Assembly: GCA_021805445.1 (NCBI GenBank)
Contig: JAJZFH010000047.1
Location: 1-64,000, forward strand
Direction of reading: 5' to 3'
Source: Pseudomonadota bacterium
GTDB lineage: Bacteria; Pseudomonadota; Gammaproteobacteria; Burkholderiales; Ferrovaceae
DNA length: 64,000 bases
Shown here: one piece after another, positions 37,779 through 48,499 of the stretch
How positions within the stretch are numbered: position 1 is the first letter of the stretch
Layout of the letters: every line of letters begins with the position of its first letter
Notes under the pieces: generated by a model
What the model was told of the DNA's origin: nothing
Database searches by the model: none
What the model saw: the letters and a program-made list of their open reading frames with translations, nothing else
Made by a program: the position numbers and the translations under genes

Positions 37779-39389
37779 TCAACCCGCACATCCTCCATGG
37801 CGCCGGCGCAAGGACACCTTGTCCACCTTGCCCGTGGCGGTATGGGGCAGACTGTCCACCGTCAGAAATCGATCGGGCACACACCAGCGCGCCACATGCC
37901 GAGCCAGATGTTGTCGTAATTCTTTTTCCTCCACCGCCTTTCCCGCTTCCAGCACCATGATCAACAGCGGGCGTTCCCCCCAATGCGGGTCAGGGAAGCC
38001 GATCACCGCCGCTTCCCGCAAGGCAGGATGAAGTAGGGCAGCCTGTTCCACCTGAACCGAACTGATCCATTCCCCTCCACTCTTGATCAAATCTTTGACA
38101 CGATCCGTAATCTGCAGGAATCCCTCCTCATCCAGAGTGGCCACATCACCGGTCGGAAACCAGGCTCGCCCCGTCTCCCGTGCCTCTTTCCAGTAATATT
38201 CACAAATCCACGGGCCGCGCACCTCCAGGTGACCGGGGGTCATTCCATCCCGGATCACTTCCCGCCCCTCATTGTCCATCAACCGCATGTCCACGCCAAA
38301 GGGAGGGCGCCCCGATTTCTCCAACCAGTGCCAGCGCGCCTCGCCGGAGAACCCTGCCTGTGCCTGTTTGGGGCTCATGAGCGCTGCCACCGGACTGGTT
38401 TCTGTCATACCCCACCCCGGCCGCACCGTCACTTTTTGTTCACACTCGAAATAACGCACCAACGTCGAAGGGCAAGCCGCTCCACCCACCCCGAGCAGGC
38501 GCAGATGATGCAGTTTCATCCTCTGCGCCTGCAGAAAGGTCATCAAACCTCGCCACACCGTGGGGACTCCCGCACTGATCGTGACCTGCTCGCGCTCCAA
38601 CAGGGCATACAGGGTTGCGCCATCCAGCCAGGGGCCGGGCAACACCAGTTTGGCCCCCACCAGAGCCGCCGCATGAGGAAATCCCCACGCATTGGCATGG
38701 AACAAGGGAACCACCGGCAATACCGAGTCACACGCCGAAAACCCGAGGCTGTCGGGCAAAGCCACACTCATGGCATGAAGCACGGTGGAACGGTGGGAGT
38801 ACACGACCCCTTTGGGTCGCCCCGTGGTTCCCGAGGTAAAACAGAGGCCGGCGGCTTGCTCCTCTGACCAGTCAGGCCAGTCGAAACTCCCATTTTCTTC
38901 GGCCAGTAGGGTTTCATAGTCAAACCACGTCCCCAGGAGCGGCGCACGTGCTTCACCGGGTTCGCCCATCACGATCACCCAGGGCAAACGCACGCCCAGG
39001 TTTTCAAGGGTCGGCAACAGGGAAAGATGCCCGGAATCCACCAGCAAGCCCACGTCTTCCGCATCTTGCAGGATTTGGACCAGTTGTTCCGGAAACAGGC
39101 GTGGATTGAGGGTATGACAAATCGCCCCAATGCCCGGGATCGCGTAATAGGCTTCCAGATGGCGGTGATGATTCCAGCCCAGTGTCCCCACCCGATCTCC
39201 CGGACGCACGCCCAGACGAATCAAGGCCTGAGCCAGACGACGGGTACGCTGATCGATGCCCTCCCAATCAAAGGTCACCCCATCCTGGGGAGCGCGTTGG
39301 GAAACCACGGCAGTTTTTCCATGCCAGCGAGCCGCATGTTCCAGCAAGGCAGAAACCAGCAACGGACGTCCCATCATGGAACCGATCAC
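37779..39389 (-). CDS. AMP-forming fatty acyl-CoA ligase
   Basis: A 536-residue adenylate-forming enzyme that activates a carboxylic acid, probably medium- or long-chain fatty acid, to acyl-CoA. Motifs: [19 protein letters not shown] (A3), [10 protein letters not shown] (A5), [34 protein letters not shown] (A7-A9 parts) and the C-terminal Lys in TATGKVDK. It most resembles the AlkK-type group. Translation probably starts at the GTG at 39389 after AGAGGTGG; an ATG twelve bases on is an alternative. It is divergent from bpt. The substrate is not determinable here. Confidence 0.88.
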   Translation of the reverse strand: MIGSMMGRPLLVSALLEHAARWHGKTAVVSQRAPQDGVTFDWEGIDQRTRRLAQALIRLGVRPGDRVGTLGWNHHRHLEAYYAIPGIGAICHTLNPRLFPEQLVQILQDAEDVGLLVDSGHLSLLPTLENLGVRLPWVIVMGEPGEARAPLLGTWFDYETLLAEENGSFDWPDWSEEQAAGLCFTSGTTGRPKGVVYSHRSTVLHAMSVALPDSLGFSACDSVLPVVPLFHANAWGFPHAAALVGAKLVLPGPWLDGATLYALLEREQVTISAGVPTVWRGLMTFLQAQRMKLHHLRLLGVGGAACPSTLVRYFECEQKVTVRPGWGMTETSPVAALMSPKQAQAGFSGEARWHWLEKSGRPPFGVDMRLMDNEGREVIRDGMTPGHLEVRGPWICEYYWKEARETGRAWFPTGDVATLDEEGFLQITDRVKDLIKSGGEWISSVQVEQAALLHPALREAAVIGFPDPHWGERPLLIMVLEAGKAVEEKELRQHLARHVARWCVPDRFLTVDSLPHTATGKVDKVSLRRRHGGCAG

Positions 39390-39451
39390 GTTCCACCTCT
39401 TCTCATGCTGATCTCTCCTTCACGATTTTACCGCCGCCTCTCTCAATGATT

Positions 39452-39479
39452 TTGCACAGCCAGAACCTCGTATTATACT
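39452..39479 (+). promoter_or_regulatory. bpt: Predicted promoter of bpt
   Basis: TTGCAC and TATACT with a 16-base spacer. The start near 39486 leaves a 68-base leader before the bpt ATG. It lies in the 164-base gap divergent from the acyl-CoA ligase gene. Confidence 0.52.
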
Positions 39480-39553
39480 AGGGGACATGAACGCTACCGA
39501 TTTCTTGCGTGCTTCTCCCCAAAACCCGTGAACGACGCGCTTGGAGTGTCCCC

Positions 39554-40309
39554 ATGACGCATCTTTACGACCTCCCGATCCAACCCGTGCAGTGTTATGT
39601 CACGGCCAGTTATCCCTGCAGTTATCTGGAGGGGCAGAACGCACGCTCTCAGGTCGTGGCCCCCGGCCCTCAGATCGACCAGGAACTGTACAGTATCCTG
39701 GTGGAAAATGGCTTTCGCCGCAGTGGACTCTTTACCTACCGTCCCCACTGTCCCCGCTGCCGTGCCTGTATTCCCGTACGGATCCGGGTACGGGACTTTT
39801 CCCCCTCGCGTGTTCAGCGCCGAGTTTGGAAACAACATCGATGTCTGGAGGCACGCTCACTGCCCTTGCGTTTCGAACCGGAGCATTTTTCGCTCTATAC
39901 CCGATACCAGCATGCACGTCATCGAGAAATCACCCCGGATCGCACCGGAGAGGACCAGTACCGCCAATTCCTGCTACAATCCTCCCTGCCTACCCGGCTG
40001 GTGGAGTTTCGCGAAAAAGGACAACTGCGCATGGTCAGCCTGATCGATGAACTGGCTCAGGGGCTTTCTTCGGTTTACACCTTCTATGAGCCGGACATGC
40101 CCGGAACTTCCTACGGCACTTATAACATCCTCTGGCAGATCGAGGAGTGCCAAACTCAAGGACTTCCCTGGCTCTATCTGGGTTACTGGATCCGTTCCTG
40201 CGCCAAAATGGCGTACAAAAGCCGCTTCCAGCCCCTCGAAGCCTGGGTTTCCGGTGCCTGGATCTCTTTCCCTGAACTACTTGAATCCCTTGACTCTCCG
40301 ATACGCTGA
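39554..40309 (+). CDS. bpt: Leucyl-transferase Bpt (N-degron pathway)
   Basis: Attaches Leu from Leu-tRNA to proteins that start with Asp or Glu, so that ClpS can bind them. The 251-residue protein has the ATE-type N-terminal cysteines (SYPCSYL and HCPRCRACIPVRI) and the C-terminal GNAT-like part with FYEPDMPGTSYGTYNILWQI and YLGYWIRSCAKMAYKSRFQPLE. The ATG at 39554 gives the family-like start. The usual partner gene aat is not adjacent. It starts a plus-strand run of bpt, pyrD, ferredoxin, nth and DUF1841. Confidence 0.93.
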   Translation: MTHLYDLPIQPVQCYVTASYPCSYLEGQNARSQVVAPGPQIDQELYSILVENGFRRSGLFTYRPHCPRCRACIPVRIRVRDFSPSRVQRRVWKQHRCLEARSLPLRFEPEHFSLYTRYQHARHREITPDRTGEDQYRQFLLQSSLPTRLVEFREKGQLRMVSLIDELAQGLSSVYTFYEPDMPGTSYGTYNILWQIEECQTQGLPWLYLGYWIRSCAKMAYKSRFQPLEAWVSGAWISFPELLESLDSPIR

Positions 40310-40318
40310 CCCCCACTG

Positions 40319-41335
40319 ATGCTCTATCCCATTGCTCGATCCCTGCTGTTTCGCCTTGACCCCGAAACCGCCCACACCCTCTCCCTGACCGCCCTGGACC
40401 GGGCTGCCCGGTGCGGCCTGGTCCAGCCCGGACACCCGGTTTCCACCCGCCCGCGTACCGTCATGGGTCTGACCTTTGCCAACCCCCTGGGGATTGCTGC
40501 AGGTCTGGACAAAAACGGGACCTACATTCGGGGTCTTGCCGCCCTCGGTGTCGGGTTCATCGAAGTCGGTACGGTCACCCCGCGCCCACAAAATGGCAAT
40601 CCCCAGCCCCGTGTCTTTCGCCTCCCCGCAGTGGAAGGATTGATCAACCGCCTGGGGTTCAACAACCATGGCGTGGCCGCACTGGTGGAACAGGTCCGCC
40701 AATGGCGCCCGTCTGCCCTCCTCGGCATCAATATCGGCAAAAATTTCGATACTCCCCTGGAACACGCAGTGGAGGATTATCGGTCTGCACTCATCGCGGT
40801 GGCACCCCACGCCGATTATGTCACGGTCAATATCTCCTCCCCCAATACCCAAAACCTGCGCCAACTGCAGGGAACCGAGGCACTGCCCCCGCTCCTGCGC
40901 GCCCTTCATGAAGAACGACTCCGGTTGGTGGAACGACTGGGACATCCTTTACCCATTGCCATCAAGATCGCACCCGACCTCACCCCCGCAGCCCTGACGG
41001 ACATTGCGCAGATTCTGGTGGAAGAGCACATGGATGCAGTGATCGCCACCAATACCACGATTACCCGCGATCCCATCCTGCACTTGCCCCATGTGCAGGA
41101 AACCGGGGGATTGAGCGGGGGGCCCCTCCACGAAAAATCCCTGGCCGTGGTGGCCCACCTGGCCCACGCGCTGGACGGGGCTCTGCCCATCATCGGCGTC
41201 GGCGGCATCACCAGTGCAGCGCGAGCCCAGGCCATGCTGGTCGCCGGTGCCCAATTGGTCCAGGTCTACACCGGCCTGATCTATCGAGGACCGGACCTGA
41301 TCCGCGAGATTCTGGAAAGTGACCGCCCGACATGA
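40319..41335 (+). CDS. pyrD: Dihydroorotate dehydrogenase (quinone), class 2
   Basis: FMN enzyme of pyrimidine synthesis that passes electrons from dihydroorotate to membrane quinone. The 338-residue protein has the amphipathic N-terminus of class 2 enzymes ([18 protein letters not shown]). Family blocks are [37 protein letters not shown] and [12 protein letters not shown] with the catalytic Ser, then GVGGI and YTGLIYRGP. The ATG lies nine bases after bpt. Its stop overlaps the ferredoxin ATG by four bases. Confidence 0.95.
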   Translation: MLYPIARSLLFRLDPETAHTLSLTALDRAARCGLVQPGHPVSTRPRTVMGLTFANPLGIAAGLDKNGTYIRGLAALGVGFIEVGTVTPRPQNGNPQPRVFRLPAVEGLINRLGFNNHGVAALVEQVRQWRPSALLGINIGKNFDTPLEHAVEDYRSALIAVAPHADYVTVNISSPNTQNLRQLQGTEALPPLLRALHEERLRLVERLGHPLPIAIKIAPDLTPAALTDIAQILVEEHMDAVIATNTTITRDPILHLPHVQETGGLSGGPLHEKSLAVVAHLAHALDGALPIIGVGGITSAARAQAMLVAGAQLVQVYTGLIYRGPDLIREILESDRPT

Positions 41336-41559
41336 ATCCCACCCTGGCCACCCGCCAACAAATCGCACGGATCGACGAAACACGCTGCATCGGTTGTTTC
41401 AAGTGCCTGCGCGCCTGTCCCGAACAAGCCATCGTGGGCGCCGCACGCTGGATGCATACCATCCTGCACGCACTGTGCACCGGTTGTGAAAATTGTCTTT
41501 CCCCCTGCCCGGAAAATTGCATTACCTTTTTACCCGCCGCCCCGCTCGATGACTCCTGA
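41332..41559 (+). CDS. RnfB-like two-cluster ferredoxin
   Basis: A 75-residue protein with two 4Fe-4S motifs, [12 protein letters not shown] and [12 protein letters not shown]. It resembles the C-terminal ferredoxin part of RnfB/RsxB, without the membrane anchor or N-terminal cluster. In several betaproteobacteria an RnfB-like gene sits just before nth, as here. It overlaps pyrD by four bases and nth by eleven. No other rnf gene is present, so it is probably a soluble carrier, perhaps for the Nth cluster or another enzyme. Confidence 0.85.
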   Translation: MNPTLATRQQIARIDETRCIGCFKCLRACPEQAIVGAARWMHTILHALCTGCENCLSPCPENCITFLPAAPLDDS

Positions 41560-42181
41560 CCAATGCCAACAGTTGTTTGAGCGATTGGCGCACGCCAATC
41601 CTCACCCCGCCACCGAACTGGTCTGGCATACCCCTTTTCAGTTACTCCTGGCAGTTCTCCTGTCGGCCCAGTCTACCGATGTGGGAGTCAACCGGGCCAC
41701 CGCGCCTCTGTTTCCCACCCTGCAGACCCCGCAGGATTTGCTGGCGCTGGGATTGGCGGCCTTTGAACAAGCCATCCGTACCTTGGGTTTGTACCGGGCA
41801 AAGGCGCGTCATGCCCTTGAAATGGCCAAACTTCTGGTGGAACGACATGAGGGTCGGGTGCCCGGGACCCGAGGCGAACTGGAAGCCTTACCCGGCGTAG
41901 GGCGCAAAACCGCCAATGTCGTCCTCAATATCCTCTACGGTCACCCCACCATCGCCGTGGACACCCATGTCTTTCGGGTTGCCAACCGTACCGGACTGGC
42001 CTGCGGAACCACCCCCCTGGCGGTGGAGCAGGCCCTGCTGCGCGCCGTTCCCGCGCCTTTTCTGCAGCATGCCCATCACTGGTTGATCCTGCAAGGTCGA
42101 CATGTCTGCCAGGCACGAGCGCCCCGCTGCGCTGTCTGCCTGATTCAGGATCTCTGTGACACGGGGAAAATCCATGTTTGA
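41549..42181 (+). CDS. nth: Endonuclease III (DNA glycosylase/AP lyase)
   Basis: Removes oxidised pyrimidines from DNA. The helix-hairpin-helix [13 protein letters not shown] contains the catalytic Lys at residue 120. Asp138 is in AVDTHVFRV. Both are at the E. coli numbers if the ATG at 41549 is used. The C-terminal cluster Cys-x6-Cys-x2-Cys-x5-Cys is intact ([17 protein letters not shown]). 210 residues. It overlaps both neighbours. Confidence 0.96.
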   Translation: MTPDQCQQLFERLAHANPHPATELVWHTPFQLLLAVLLSAQSTDVGVNRATAPLFPTLQTPQDLLALGLAAFEQAIRTLGLYRAKARHALEMAKLLVERHEGRVPGTRGELEALPGVGRKTANVVLNILYGHPTIAVDTHVFRVANRTGLACGTTPLAVEQALLRAVPAPFLQHAHHWLILQGRHVCQARAPRCAVCLIQDLCDTGKIHV

Positions 42182-42653
42182 TCCCAGCCGCGAAGAAGTC
42201 CGGAAATTTTTTATGGAAACCTGGCAAGGGCAACGCAGCGGACGCCTGCTGAGCCCGCTGGAGGCACTGGCTGCGGAAGTCATTCAGCACCACCCGGAAT
42301 TTCATCCGCTGCTCGAATCGACTTCCGAAGAAACGCTGGAACGCACCTGGGGTCCAGAGGATGGTGGCATGAACCCCTTTTTGCACCTGTCCTTGCATCT
42401 TGCTCTCGAAGAACAACTAGGGATCGATCACCCCCCGGGTATCAGCGCAATTTTTCAGCGCCTATGCCAGACCACCCGTGACGAACATGAAGCTCGCCAC
42501 CGCCTTCTGGACTGTCTGGGGCAGATCCTGTGGGAATCCCAGCGCCAGGGAACCCCGCCTGACCAGGCGCGTTACCGCCAGTTACTGCAAGCCACCCTGT
42601 CTTTCCATCAGGACACCTCGGACCGCCACAGCATACGCCCGCCACTGGCTTGA
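42174..42653 (+). CDS. DUF1841 protein
   Basis: A 159-residue soluble protein of the DUF1841 family, found in proteobacteria near nth. Recognisable segments are [63 protein letters not shown] in part, and HEARHRLLDCLGQILWESQR. The conserved His residues could bind metal, but the function is unknown. It begins inside nth. Its last 46 bases overlap the end of the convergent dnaQ gene. Confidence 0.87.
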   Translation: MFDPSREEVRKFFMETWQGQRSGRLLSPLEALAAEVIQHHPEFHPLLESTSEETLERTWGPEDGGMNPFLHLSLHLALEEQLGIDHPPGISAIFQRLCQTTRDEHEARHRLLDCLGQILWESQRQGTPPDQARYRQLLQATLSFHQDTSDRHSIRPPLA

Positions 42654-43339
42654 TCGATTCGTTCCAATTGAGTACGGTGAGCCTCCATTTCCACTTCGGT
42701 TGCCTGTAGTACGCGCAATCGATGCGCCGAAGTCGAGGCAACGTAACCGGGCATCTGCATCGAATCCTGGGAGGTTTCTTCCGGCATCCACAGATTTTCC
42801 TGGCCGCGCGTCATGGCCAGGTAGACTTCCCCCAGCAACTCGGCATCCAGTAGCGCACCATGGAACGTGCGGTGGGCATGATCGATTTCATACCGTTCGC
42901 AGAGCGCATCCAGGCTGTTACGTTTGCCCGGAAACAATTCGCGTGCCACCTTGAGGGAATCCACCAACACCCCCTCTGGCAGATGGGCAAGCAACGCCGG
43001 CCTCCCCAACAGACTCAACTCATGATCGAGAAACCCAAGATCAAAGGCGGCGTTGTGGATGACCAAACCGTTCAGCGGCATGCCTTGCGGAGGATCACAC
43101 AAAAATTCGACGAAACTTTCAACCACCCCACCGAAGGGAGGTTTATCCTTCAAAAAATTCGTCGTCAGACCATGCTTTTCCAAGGCCCCCGGATCACTGT
43201 CTCGCCCTGGGTTGAGGTAGTGATGCCAGGTACGCGTACGACGTCGGGCAACGATTTCCACCAATCCGATTTCCACCAGGCGATGCCCCTGACGTGGGTC
43301 CAACCCGGTGGTCTCGGTGTCGAGCATCACCCAGCGCAT
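42608..43339 (-). CDS. dnaQ: DNA polymerase III epsilon subunit (proofreading)
   Basis: 3'-5' exonuclease of the replicase. DEDDh motifs: [20 protein letters not shown] (Asp, Glu), [15 protein letters not shown] (Asp) and the final [25 protein letters not shown] (His, Asp). The 243 residues include the C-terminal tail that binds the polymerase. The ATG at 43339 lies within the rnhA end, a known dnaQ/rnhA pairing. The C-terminal coding end overlaps DUF1841 on the other strand. Confidence 0.95.
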   Translation of the reverse strand: MRWVMLDTETTGLDPRQGHRLVEIGLVEIVARRRTRTWHHYLNPGRDSDPGALEKHGLTTNFLKDKPPFGGVVESFVEFLCDPPQGMPLNGLVIHNAAFDLGFLDHELSLLGRPALLAHLPEGVLVDSLKVARELFPGKRNSLDALCERYEIDHAHRTFHGALLDAELLGEVYLAMTRGQENLWMPEETSQDSMQMPGYVASTSAHRLRVLQATEVEMEAHRTQLERIDQASGGRMLWRSEVS

Positions 43340-43776
43340 TCCCGCCCCTTTTCTTCCAGGCCGCGCCGTGCCAGCGCATCGGCCCGTTCGTTGCCCAAAT
43401 CCCCTGCATGACCTTTGACCCAGTACCAGGAAATCTGGTGACGCTGGGTCGCCTCCCAGAGTATCTGCCACAAATCGGCATTCCGCACCGGCTTGCGTGC
43501 AGAGGTGAGCCAACCATTGCGACGCCAGGCATGAATCCACTCCTGGATGCCTTTCTGGACATATTGGGAATCGGTATACAGTTCCACCTGACAGGGCCTT
43601 GTCAAGGCGGTCAATCCTTCGATGACCGCCTGCAATTCCATACGATTATTGGTGGTTTGCGCAACCCCCCCCCAGAGTTCGCGCTCTCCCCCCGAACTGT
43701 GCAACCACACGCCCCAGCCCCCCGGTCCGGGGTTGCCACTGCATGCCCCGTCCGTGTAGATCCGAACCACACTCAT
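43327..43776 (-). CDS. rnhA: Ribonuclease HI
   Basis: Cuts the RNA strand of RNA-DNA hybrids. All catalytic residues are visible: Asp in [17 protein letters not shown], Glu in NNRMELQAV, Asp in [12 protein letters not shown], His in VKGHAGD and Asp in [10 protein letters not shown]. 149 residues, typical. It begins four bases inside the methyltransferase gene and overlaps dnaQ by 13 bases. Confidence 0.96.
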   Translation of the reverse strand: MSVVRIYTDGACSGNPGPGGWGVWLHSSGGERELWGGVAQTTNNRMELQAVIEGLTALTRPCQVELYTDSQYVQKGIQEWIHAWRRNGWLTSARKPVRNADLWQILWEATQRHQISWYWVKGHAGDLGNERADALARRGLEEKGRECAG

Positions 43777-44573
43777 GACTGGGGCGATACCGGCACGGCT
43801 TTGGGGCGAGGTAGCAGGGGGACCACGTTATCACTCGCAGAGGATTGCGCTCCTTGCCGACGTACCCCCCCGCTGCGCACCGCGGCAGCCAGGGAAGGTT
43901 CCACCCTGTTTTGAGGTTGCCAGCGGGGCGTGATCAGGCGCATGGCATGCACTCGCTTGACCGCCTGCAGCAGATAAATGCCGCCGCCCACCCCCCACCA
44001 GCGATCGCCTGCCAGTTCCATGAACCGGAAACGATGCAGCCAGCGAGCGCTGGTAAAAGGGGGGGCATAGGCGCCAAATCGCCCGCCATCCATATCGAAA
44101 CTCAGCAGGGCCAGCCAATCCTTGAGGCGCGAGATACTGATGAAATGTCCCGACCATGGGGATACCCGTCGGTTCAGGGTGAACAACTGGCGCACGCCCC
44201 ACAAACTACGAGGATTGAAACCCACAATGATCAACCGCCCCTCGGGGCGCATGACCCGATCCACCTCTCGCAGCAGGGCATGAGGGTGTTCTGTAAATTC
44301 CAGAGCATGGGGCATGACCACGAGATCCAGGCTCTGGGAAGCAAGAGGCAGGGCGCAGGGCTCAGCCTGGATGGTCCCACCCAGGCGTGTACTCAACGTC
44401 ATATGATGCGGAATCCGGTTGGCCCGCAACCCATCCAGGTGCGGCCAACTGATCTGCAGCGCATTGAAGCCGAAGACGTTCGCCACCGCCTGATCCAGCA
44501 TGTCCTGCTCCATCCGGAGAACATACTGTCCCAGCGGTGTCTCGAGCCAAGCGTGCAAGTTTTTCTGTTCCAT
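43773..44573 (-). CDS. SAM-dependent methyltransferase (class I)
   Basis: A 266-residue methyltransferase of the type found beside rnhA and gloB in proteobacteria. The SAM region is degenerate. Methyltransferase-like blocks are [48 protein letters not shown], read in pieces, and [13 protein letters not shown]. The classical GxGxG loop is replaced by [16 protein letters not shown]. The substrate is unknown. It starts at 44573, 37 bases from the divergent gloB. The C-terminal 40 residues are basic and low-complexity. Confidence 0.82.
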   Translation of the reverse strand: MEQKNLHAWLETPLGQYVLRMEQDMLDQAVANVFGFNALQISWPHLDGLRANRIPHHMTLSTRLGGTIQAEPCALPLASQSLDLVVMPHALEFTEHPHALLREVDRVMRPEGRLIIVGFNPRSLWGVRQLFTLNRRVSPWSGHFISISRLKDWLALLSFDMDGGRFGAYAPPFTSARWLHRFRFMELAGDRWWGVGGGIYLLQAVKRVHAMRLITPRWQPQNRVEPSLAAAVRSGGVRRQGAQSSASDNVVPLLPRPKAVPVSPQS

Positions 44574-44610
44574 GACAAAATTGTAGTCCAAATCTGTCTC
44601 TTTGTGGAAA

Positions 44611-45390
44611 ATGCCTAAATCTTTTTCTATCGTTCCGATCTCCGTCTTTGCCGACAATTACCTGTGGTTGATCCACAATGACCGCAAGGCCTGGGTCGTC
44701 GACCCCGGAGACGCCGCCCCCGTCCTGGCCACTCTCGGAAGGGGTCATTGGGAACTGGAGGGCATCCTGCTCACCCATCACCACGCCGATCATTGCGGCG
44801 GGGTGGTGGAATTGCGTACCCACTTTCCCGACCTGACGGTTTACGGCCCTGCGGAAGAATCCATTCCGGGCACGACCCACCCCGTTCGCGCAGGAGACGA
44901 AATCACCCTGACCTCCCTGGATTTGACCCTGACCGTACTGGAAGTTCCCGGACATACCCTGGGACATGTGGCCTATGTAGGTCAGGGTTGCCTCTTTTGT
45001 GGCGATACCCTGTTTGCCGCCGGCTGCGGTCGAATCTTTGAAGGGACGCCCGCCCAGATGCTTCACTCCCTGGAGCGACTGGCTGCCCTACCCGACGAAA
45101 CCGCCGTCTACTGCGCCCATGAGTACACGGTGAGTAACCTGGACTTCGCCTTGAGGGCAGACCCGCACAATCCGGAACTTCAAGATTGGGCAAAAGAGGC
45201 CCGGGCTCAACGCAAACGAGGGGAACCCACCCTGCCCAGTCAGATCGGTCGGGAACGACGTGCCAACCCTTTCCTGCGCAGCACCGATCCCGCCCTGACT
45301 CCGGCGCTGGATCACTACCTGGGATCCCCCGTGGGCAACGACCCATTGACCCGCTTCACCGTGTTACGCACCTGGAAAAACCAGTGCTGA
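44611..45390 (+). CDS. gloB: Hydroxyacylglutathione hydrolase (glyoxalase II)
   Basis: Second step of methylglyoxal removal: hydrolyses lactoylglutathione. The metallo-beta-lactamase motif LLTHHHADHCGG, then VPGHTLGHVAYVG, LFCGDTLFAAGCGRIFEG and YCAHEYT supply the two-metal site. The C-terminal substrate domain includes NPFLRS. 259 residues. The ATG at 44611 gives the family-like start PKSFSIVPISVFADNYLW. The mltD gene starts inside its end. Confidence 0.94.
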   Translation: MPKSFSIVPISVFADNYLWLIHNDRKAWVVDPGDAAPVLATLGRGHWELEGILLTHHHADHCGGVVELRTHFPDLTVYGPAEESIPGTTHPVRAGDEITLTSLDLTLTVLEVPGHTLGHVAYVGQGCLFCGDTLFAAGCGRIFEGTPAQMLHSLERLAALPDETAVYCAHEYTVSNLDFALRADPHNPELQDWAKEARAQRKRGEPTLPSQIGRERRANPFLRSTDPALTPALDHYLGSPVGNDPLTRFTVLRTWKNQC

Positions 45391-46829
45391 CCAGAATACT
45401 GGGGCTTTTGACTTTATTGTGCTGGATGGGACTGGGCTGGGCCCAGGACCCGTCCCCCTCCTCTGCTCCCTCGCCCACCCCGGCGCTCATAACAGGCGAA
45501 GAGACCCCACAGATTCCCGCACTGAATGACCTCGATCTGCCCCTCGATCCCGAATTACCGTCTCAAGCCAGTGATCAGGCCCCTCCGGGGGATGTCTGGG
45601 ACCGGATCCGCAGTGGATTCGCCCTGCCCGACCTGACGGATGAACGGGATGACCGATTGATCGCCAAACATATTGCCTGGTTTGCCGCCCGCCCGGATTA
45701 CGTGGAAAGAACCCTCAATCGCAGTCGAATGTACCTGTATTTCATTGTCGACGAAGTACAGCGCCGTGGCATGCCCACCGAAATCGCGCTTCTACCCGTG
45801 GTGGAAAGCGCCTACAATCCCCACGCCCTGTCACGCAGCCAAGCCTCGGGCATATGGCAATTCATTCCCTCCACGGCCCGTCTCTTCGGTTTGCACAAGG
45901 ATTGGTGGTACGACGGACAGAAGGATGTGGTCGCGACCACTTACAGCGCCCTGGATTATCTCCAGCGCCTGTATGACGAGTTTCACTCCTGGGATCTGGC
46001 ACTGGCAGCCTACAATTGCGGGGAGGGAAAAATTCGCCGCGAAATCGCCTACAATCGGGCGCGCCAGTTACCCATCGACTTTGGTCACCTCAATTTATCC
46101 GATGAAACCCGTAATTACATCCCGCGTCTTCTGGCTGCCAAAGCCATCGTCCTGTCTCCGGAACATTACGGCCTCATTCTTCCCCCAATTCCCGATGAAC
46201 CTTATTTTTCTGCCATTACCACCCACAAGAGACTGGACACCAAAGTAGCGGCTCAACTGGCGGGACTGAGCGAAGAGGATTTTCTGATGTTGAACCCCGG
46301 GTTCAACCGCCCCCTGATTCAACTCGATTCCAGTCGGAACACGACGATCCTGGTCCCTGTGTCCGCAGCCAATTCTTTCATCGCGCGCCTGGATGACCCG
46401 GACATCACCCTGGTATCCTGGCAAACCCGCCAGTTGCAACGGGGCGAAGCCATCGATCATGTGGCCCACGAATACGGGATGAGCGGCGAGGAATTGAAAC
46501 GCATCAACGGCATTGCGTCCAACCGCAGAATCGCCAGTGGGGGCGTCATTCTCGTCCCCTTTTCAAGAACCGCAGAAAACGCTCCCTCAGCCCCCTCCTC
46601 CGACCTTCCTGCCAGCCCCCCGGAGGCCGAACTCTCCACACTGCCAACGAAGCATCCTTCCGCGCATGGGCGACGGGCCCGCAGAAAACCCAACCGGGCG
46701 CATGCCCTCCCCGGTAAGGGCCACTCAAAACCGGCCCGAGGCTCTCCCGCCCGAACGCATCCTGCCCTTCACAAAACCCACGGACAAGGTCTGCACCCAA
46801 CCTCCCCCTCCCCTCATCCCTCCCCTTGA
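45384..46829 (+). CDS. mltD: MltD-like membrane-bound lytic transglycosylase
   Basis: Cuts peptidoglycan between MurNAc and GlcNAc in the periplasm. I place the start at the GTG overlapping the gloB stop, because it yields a clear signal peptide (MLTRILGLLTLLCWMGLGWA, cut near residue 21). The SLT domain holds the catalytic Glu141 in PVVESAYNP, plus SQASGIWQFIPSTARLFGL and LALAAYNCGEGKIRR. A LysM-like repeat lies near residues 370-415. The long Pro/Ser/Lys-rich tail is low complexity. No lipobox is seen, unlike E. coli MltD. Confidence 0.88.
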   Translation: MLTRILGLLTLLCWMGLGWAQDPSPSSAPSPTPALITGEETPQIPALNDLDLPLDPELPSQASDQAPPGDVWDRIRSGFALPDLTDERDDRLIAKHIAWFAARPDYVERTLNRSRMYLYFIVDEVQRRGMPTEIALLPVVESAYNPHALSRSQASGIWQFIPSTARLFGLHKDWWYDGQKDVVATTYSALDYLQRLYDEFHSWDLALAAYNCGEGKIRREIAYNRARQLPIDFGHLNLSDETRNYIPRLLAAKAIVLSPEHYGLILPPIPDEPYFSAITTHKRLDTKVAAQLAGLSEEDFLMLNPGFNRPLIQLDSSRNTTILVPVSAANSFIARLDDPDITLVSWQTRQLQRGEAIDHVAHEYGMSGEELKRINGIASNRRIASGGVILVPFSRTAENAPSAPSSDLPASPPEAELSTLPTKHPSAHGRRARRKPNRAHALPGKGHSKPARGSPARTHPALHKTHGQGLHPTSPSPHPSP

Positions 46830-48499
46830 GAGGAGAGTGGAATACCCTGAGGAATGGCTTTGAGCAACTGCTGGGTATAGGGGTGTCGTGGGCGCGCATA
46901 AACATCTTCCGCTTTCCCCCGCTCCACGACCTGCCCGGCGTACAAGACCAGGATTTCATCCGCCATGAACCGAACCACGGCGAGATCATGGGAAATGAAC
47001 AGGAGGCTGAGGTCGAGCTCATCCTGTAAATCCCGTAACAGATTCAACACCTGAGCCTGAACCGACACATCCAGCGCAGAAACGGATTCGTCACAGATCA
47101 ACACGCGCGGATTCACGGTCAGACAACGCGCAATGGCAATCCGTTGGCGTTGCCCTCCAGAGAATTCATGGGGGTAGCGATTCAATGCCCGTTCGTTCAG
47201 CCCCACGCGCTCCAACCAGCGCACCGCCAATGCCAGTCGTTCGTCCGCATGGGAACCCAGTCCCTGGAGCATGAGGGGTTCGGTCAGCAATTGGGCAATG
47301 GTAAAACGCGGATTGAGGGAAGCAAAGGGATTCTGAAACACCATCTGCACCTGGGTTGCCCTTCCGCTTCTGCCGGGGACTCCCGCCCCGGGAAAATGAA
47401 TCCGTCCCGTGTCGGGGGCCAGGATGCCAGCCACCATCCGCGCCAAGGTGGATTTGCCGGAACCGGATTCACCCACCACGCCCAGGGTACGCCCGGTCTG
47501 CAAGGCAAACCCCAAGGGTTCCAGGGCTTGAAAACGAGAACGTCGCCAACCCGATCCTTGCACCACGAAGGACTTGCTGACTCCCTCCACTTCCAGCGCC
47601 ACCGATAACGGGTCCGGAGTGCGGGGACTGGAAGAATCCCGGGCAGGCATCAAATTTCCCTGGTCATCGATCATGGGCAAACGCGCAGGTAAATTGCCCA
47701 AGGTCGGACGACAGGTCAGCAGCGCCCGGGTATAGTCATGGCGGGGGGCCACCAGCACCTCGGAACAGCGCCCCTGCTCTACCACCCGCCCTTGGCGCAT
47801 CACCACCACCTCATCGGCAATTTCTCCCACCAACGCCAGATCATGGGTAATGAACAGGATGGCCATGGACAGTTCGCGTTGCAGTTCCCGCAACAGAGTC
47901 ATGATCTGACGTTGCACGGTCACATCCAGGGCAGTGGTCGGTTCATCGGCAATCAGCAATTGGGGATGGGTACTGATCGCCATGGCAATCATGACTCGTT
48001 GCTGTTGCCCCCCGGACAGTTGATGGGGATAGGCGGACAGCCGTGCCGCAGGGTTGGCAATGCCCACCTGCGCCAGAAGTTCGAGGGTACGTCGACGTAC
48101 CTGCCGCGCCGACCCCATCCCTTCCGCACGGCGCACGGATTCGCCCAGTTGCATTCCGATGGTGAATACCGGGTTGAGCGCACCCAGGGGGTCCTGAAAG
48201 ATCATCCCCATAGAACGTCTGCGCAGGGTTCGCATGGCTTGAGGGGAAAACTCCAGAAGATTGCGCCCTTCCCACAAAATACGACTGCGCTCATGGAGAC
48301 GGGCATGGGATTCAGGGAGAAGGCGCAGAATGGAGAGCGCGGTCACCGATTTTCCACTCCCGGACTCCCCCACCAAGGCGACGGTAGCGCAGGGCGGCAC
48401 GGTAAAATCCACGCCGCGCACCGCCGTCAGGGGAATCTCTCCGGCCTGATGAAACGCCACCTCGAGGTCACGCACCTCCAGCAAAGGCAAGGGATTCAC
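46814..48499 (-). CDS. yejF: Peptide ABC importer, double ATPase (YejF-like)
   Basis: A 561-residue protein with two ABC ATPase domains in one chain, as in YejF. Domain one: [33 protein letters not shown]. Domain two: [33 protein letters not shown]. It energises uptake of short peptides through YejB and YejE. A GTG start overlaps the yejE stop by four bases. The gene end overlaps the convergent mltD by 16 bases. Confidence 0.9.
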   Translation of the reverse strand: MNPLPLLEVRDLEVAFHQAGEIPLTAVRGVDFTVPPCATVALVGESGSGKSVTALSILRLLPESHARLHERSRILWEGRNLLEFSPQAMRTLRRRSMGMIFQDPLGALNPVFTIGMQLGESVRRAEGMGSARQVRRRTLELLAQVGIANPAARLSAYPHQLSGGQQQRVMIAMAISTHPQLLIADEPTTALDVTVQRQIMTLLRELQRELSMAILFITHDLALVGEIADEVVVMRQGRVVEQGRCSEVLVAPRHDYTRALLTCRPTLGNLPARLPMIDDQGNLMPARDSSSPRTPDPLSVALEVEGVSKSFVVQGSGWRRSRFQALEPLGFALQTGRTLGVVGESGSGKSTLARMVAGILAPDTGRIHFPGAGVPGRSGRATQVQMVFQNPFASLNPRFTIAQLLTEPLMLQGLGSHADERLALAVRWLERVGLNERALNRYPHEFSGGQRQRIAIARCLTVNPRVLICDESVSALDVSVQAQVLNLLRDLQDELDLSLLFISHDLAVVRFMADEILVLYAGQVVERGKAEDVYARPRHPYTQQLLKAIPQGIPLSSQGEG

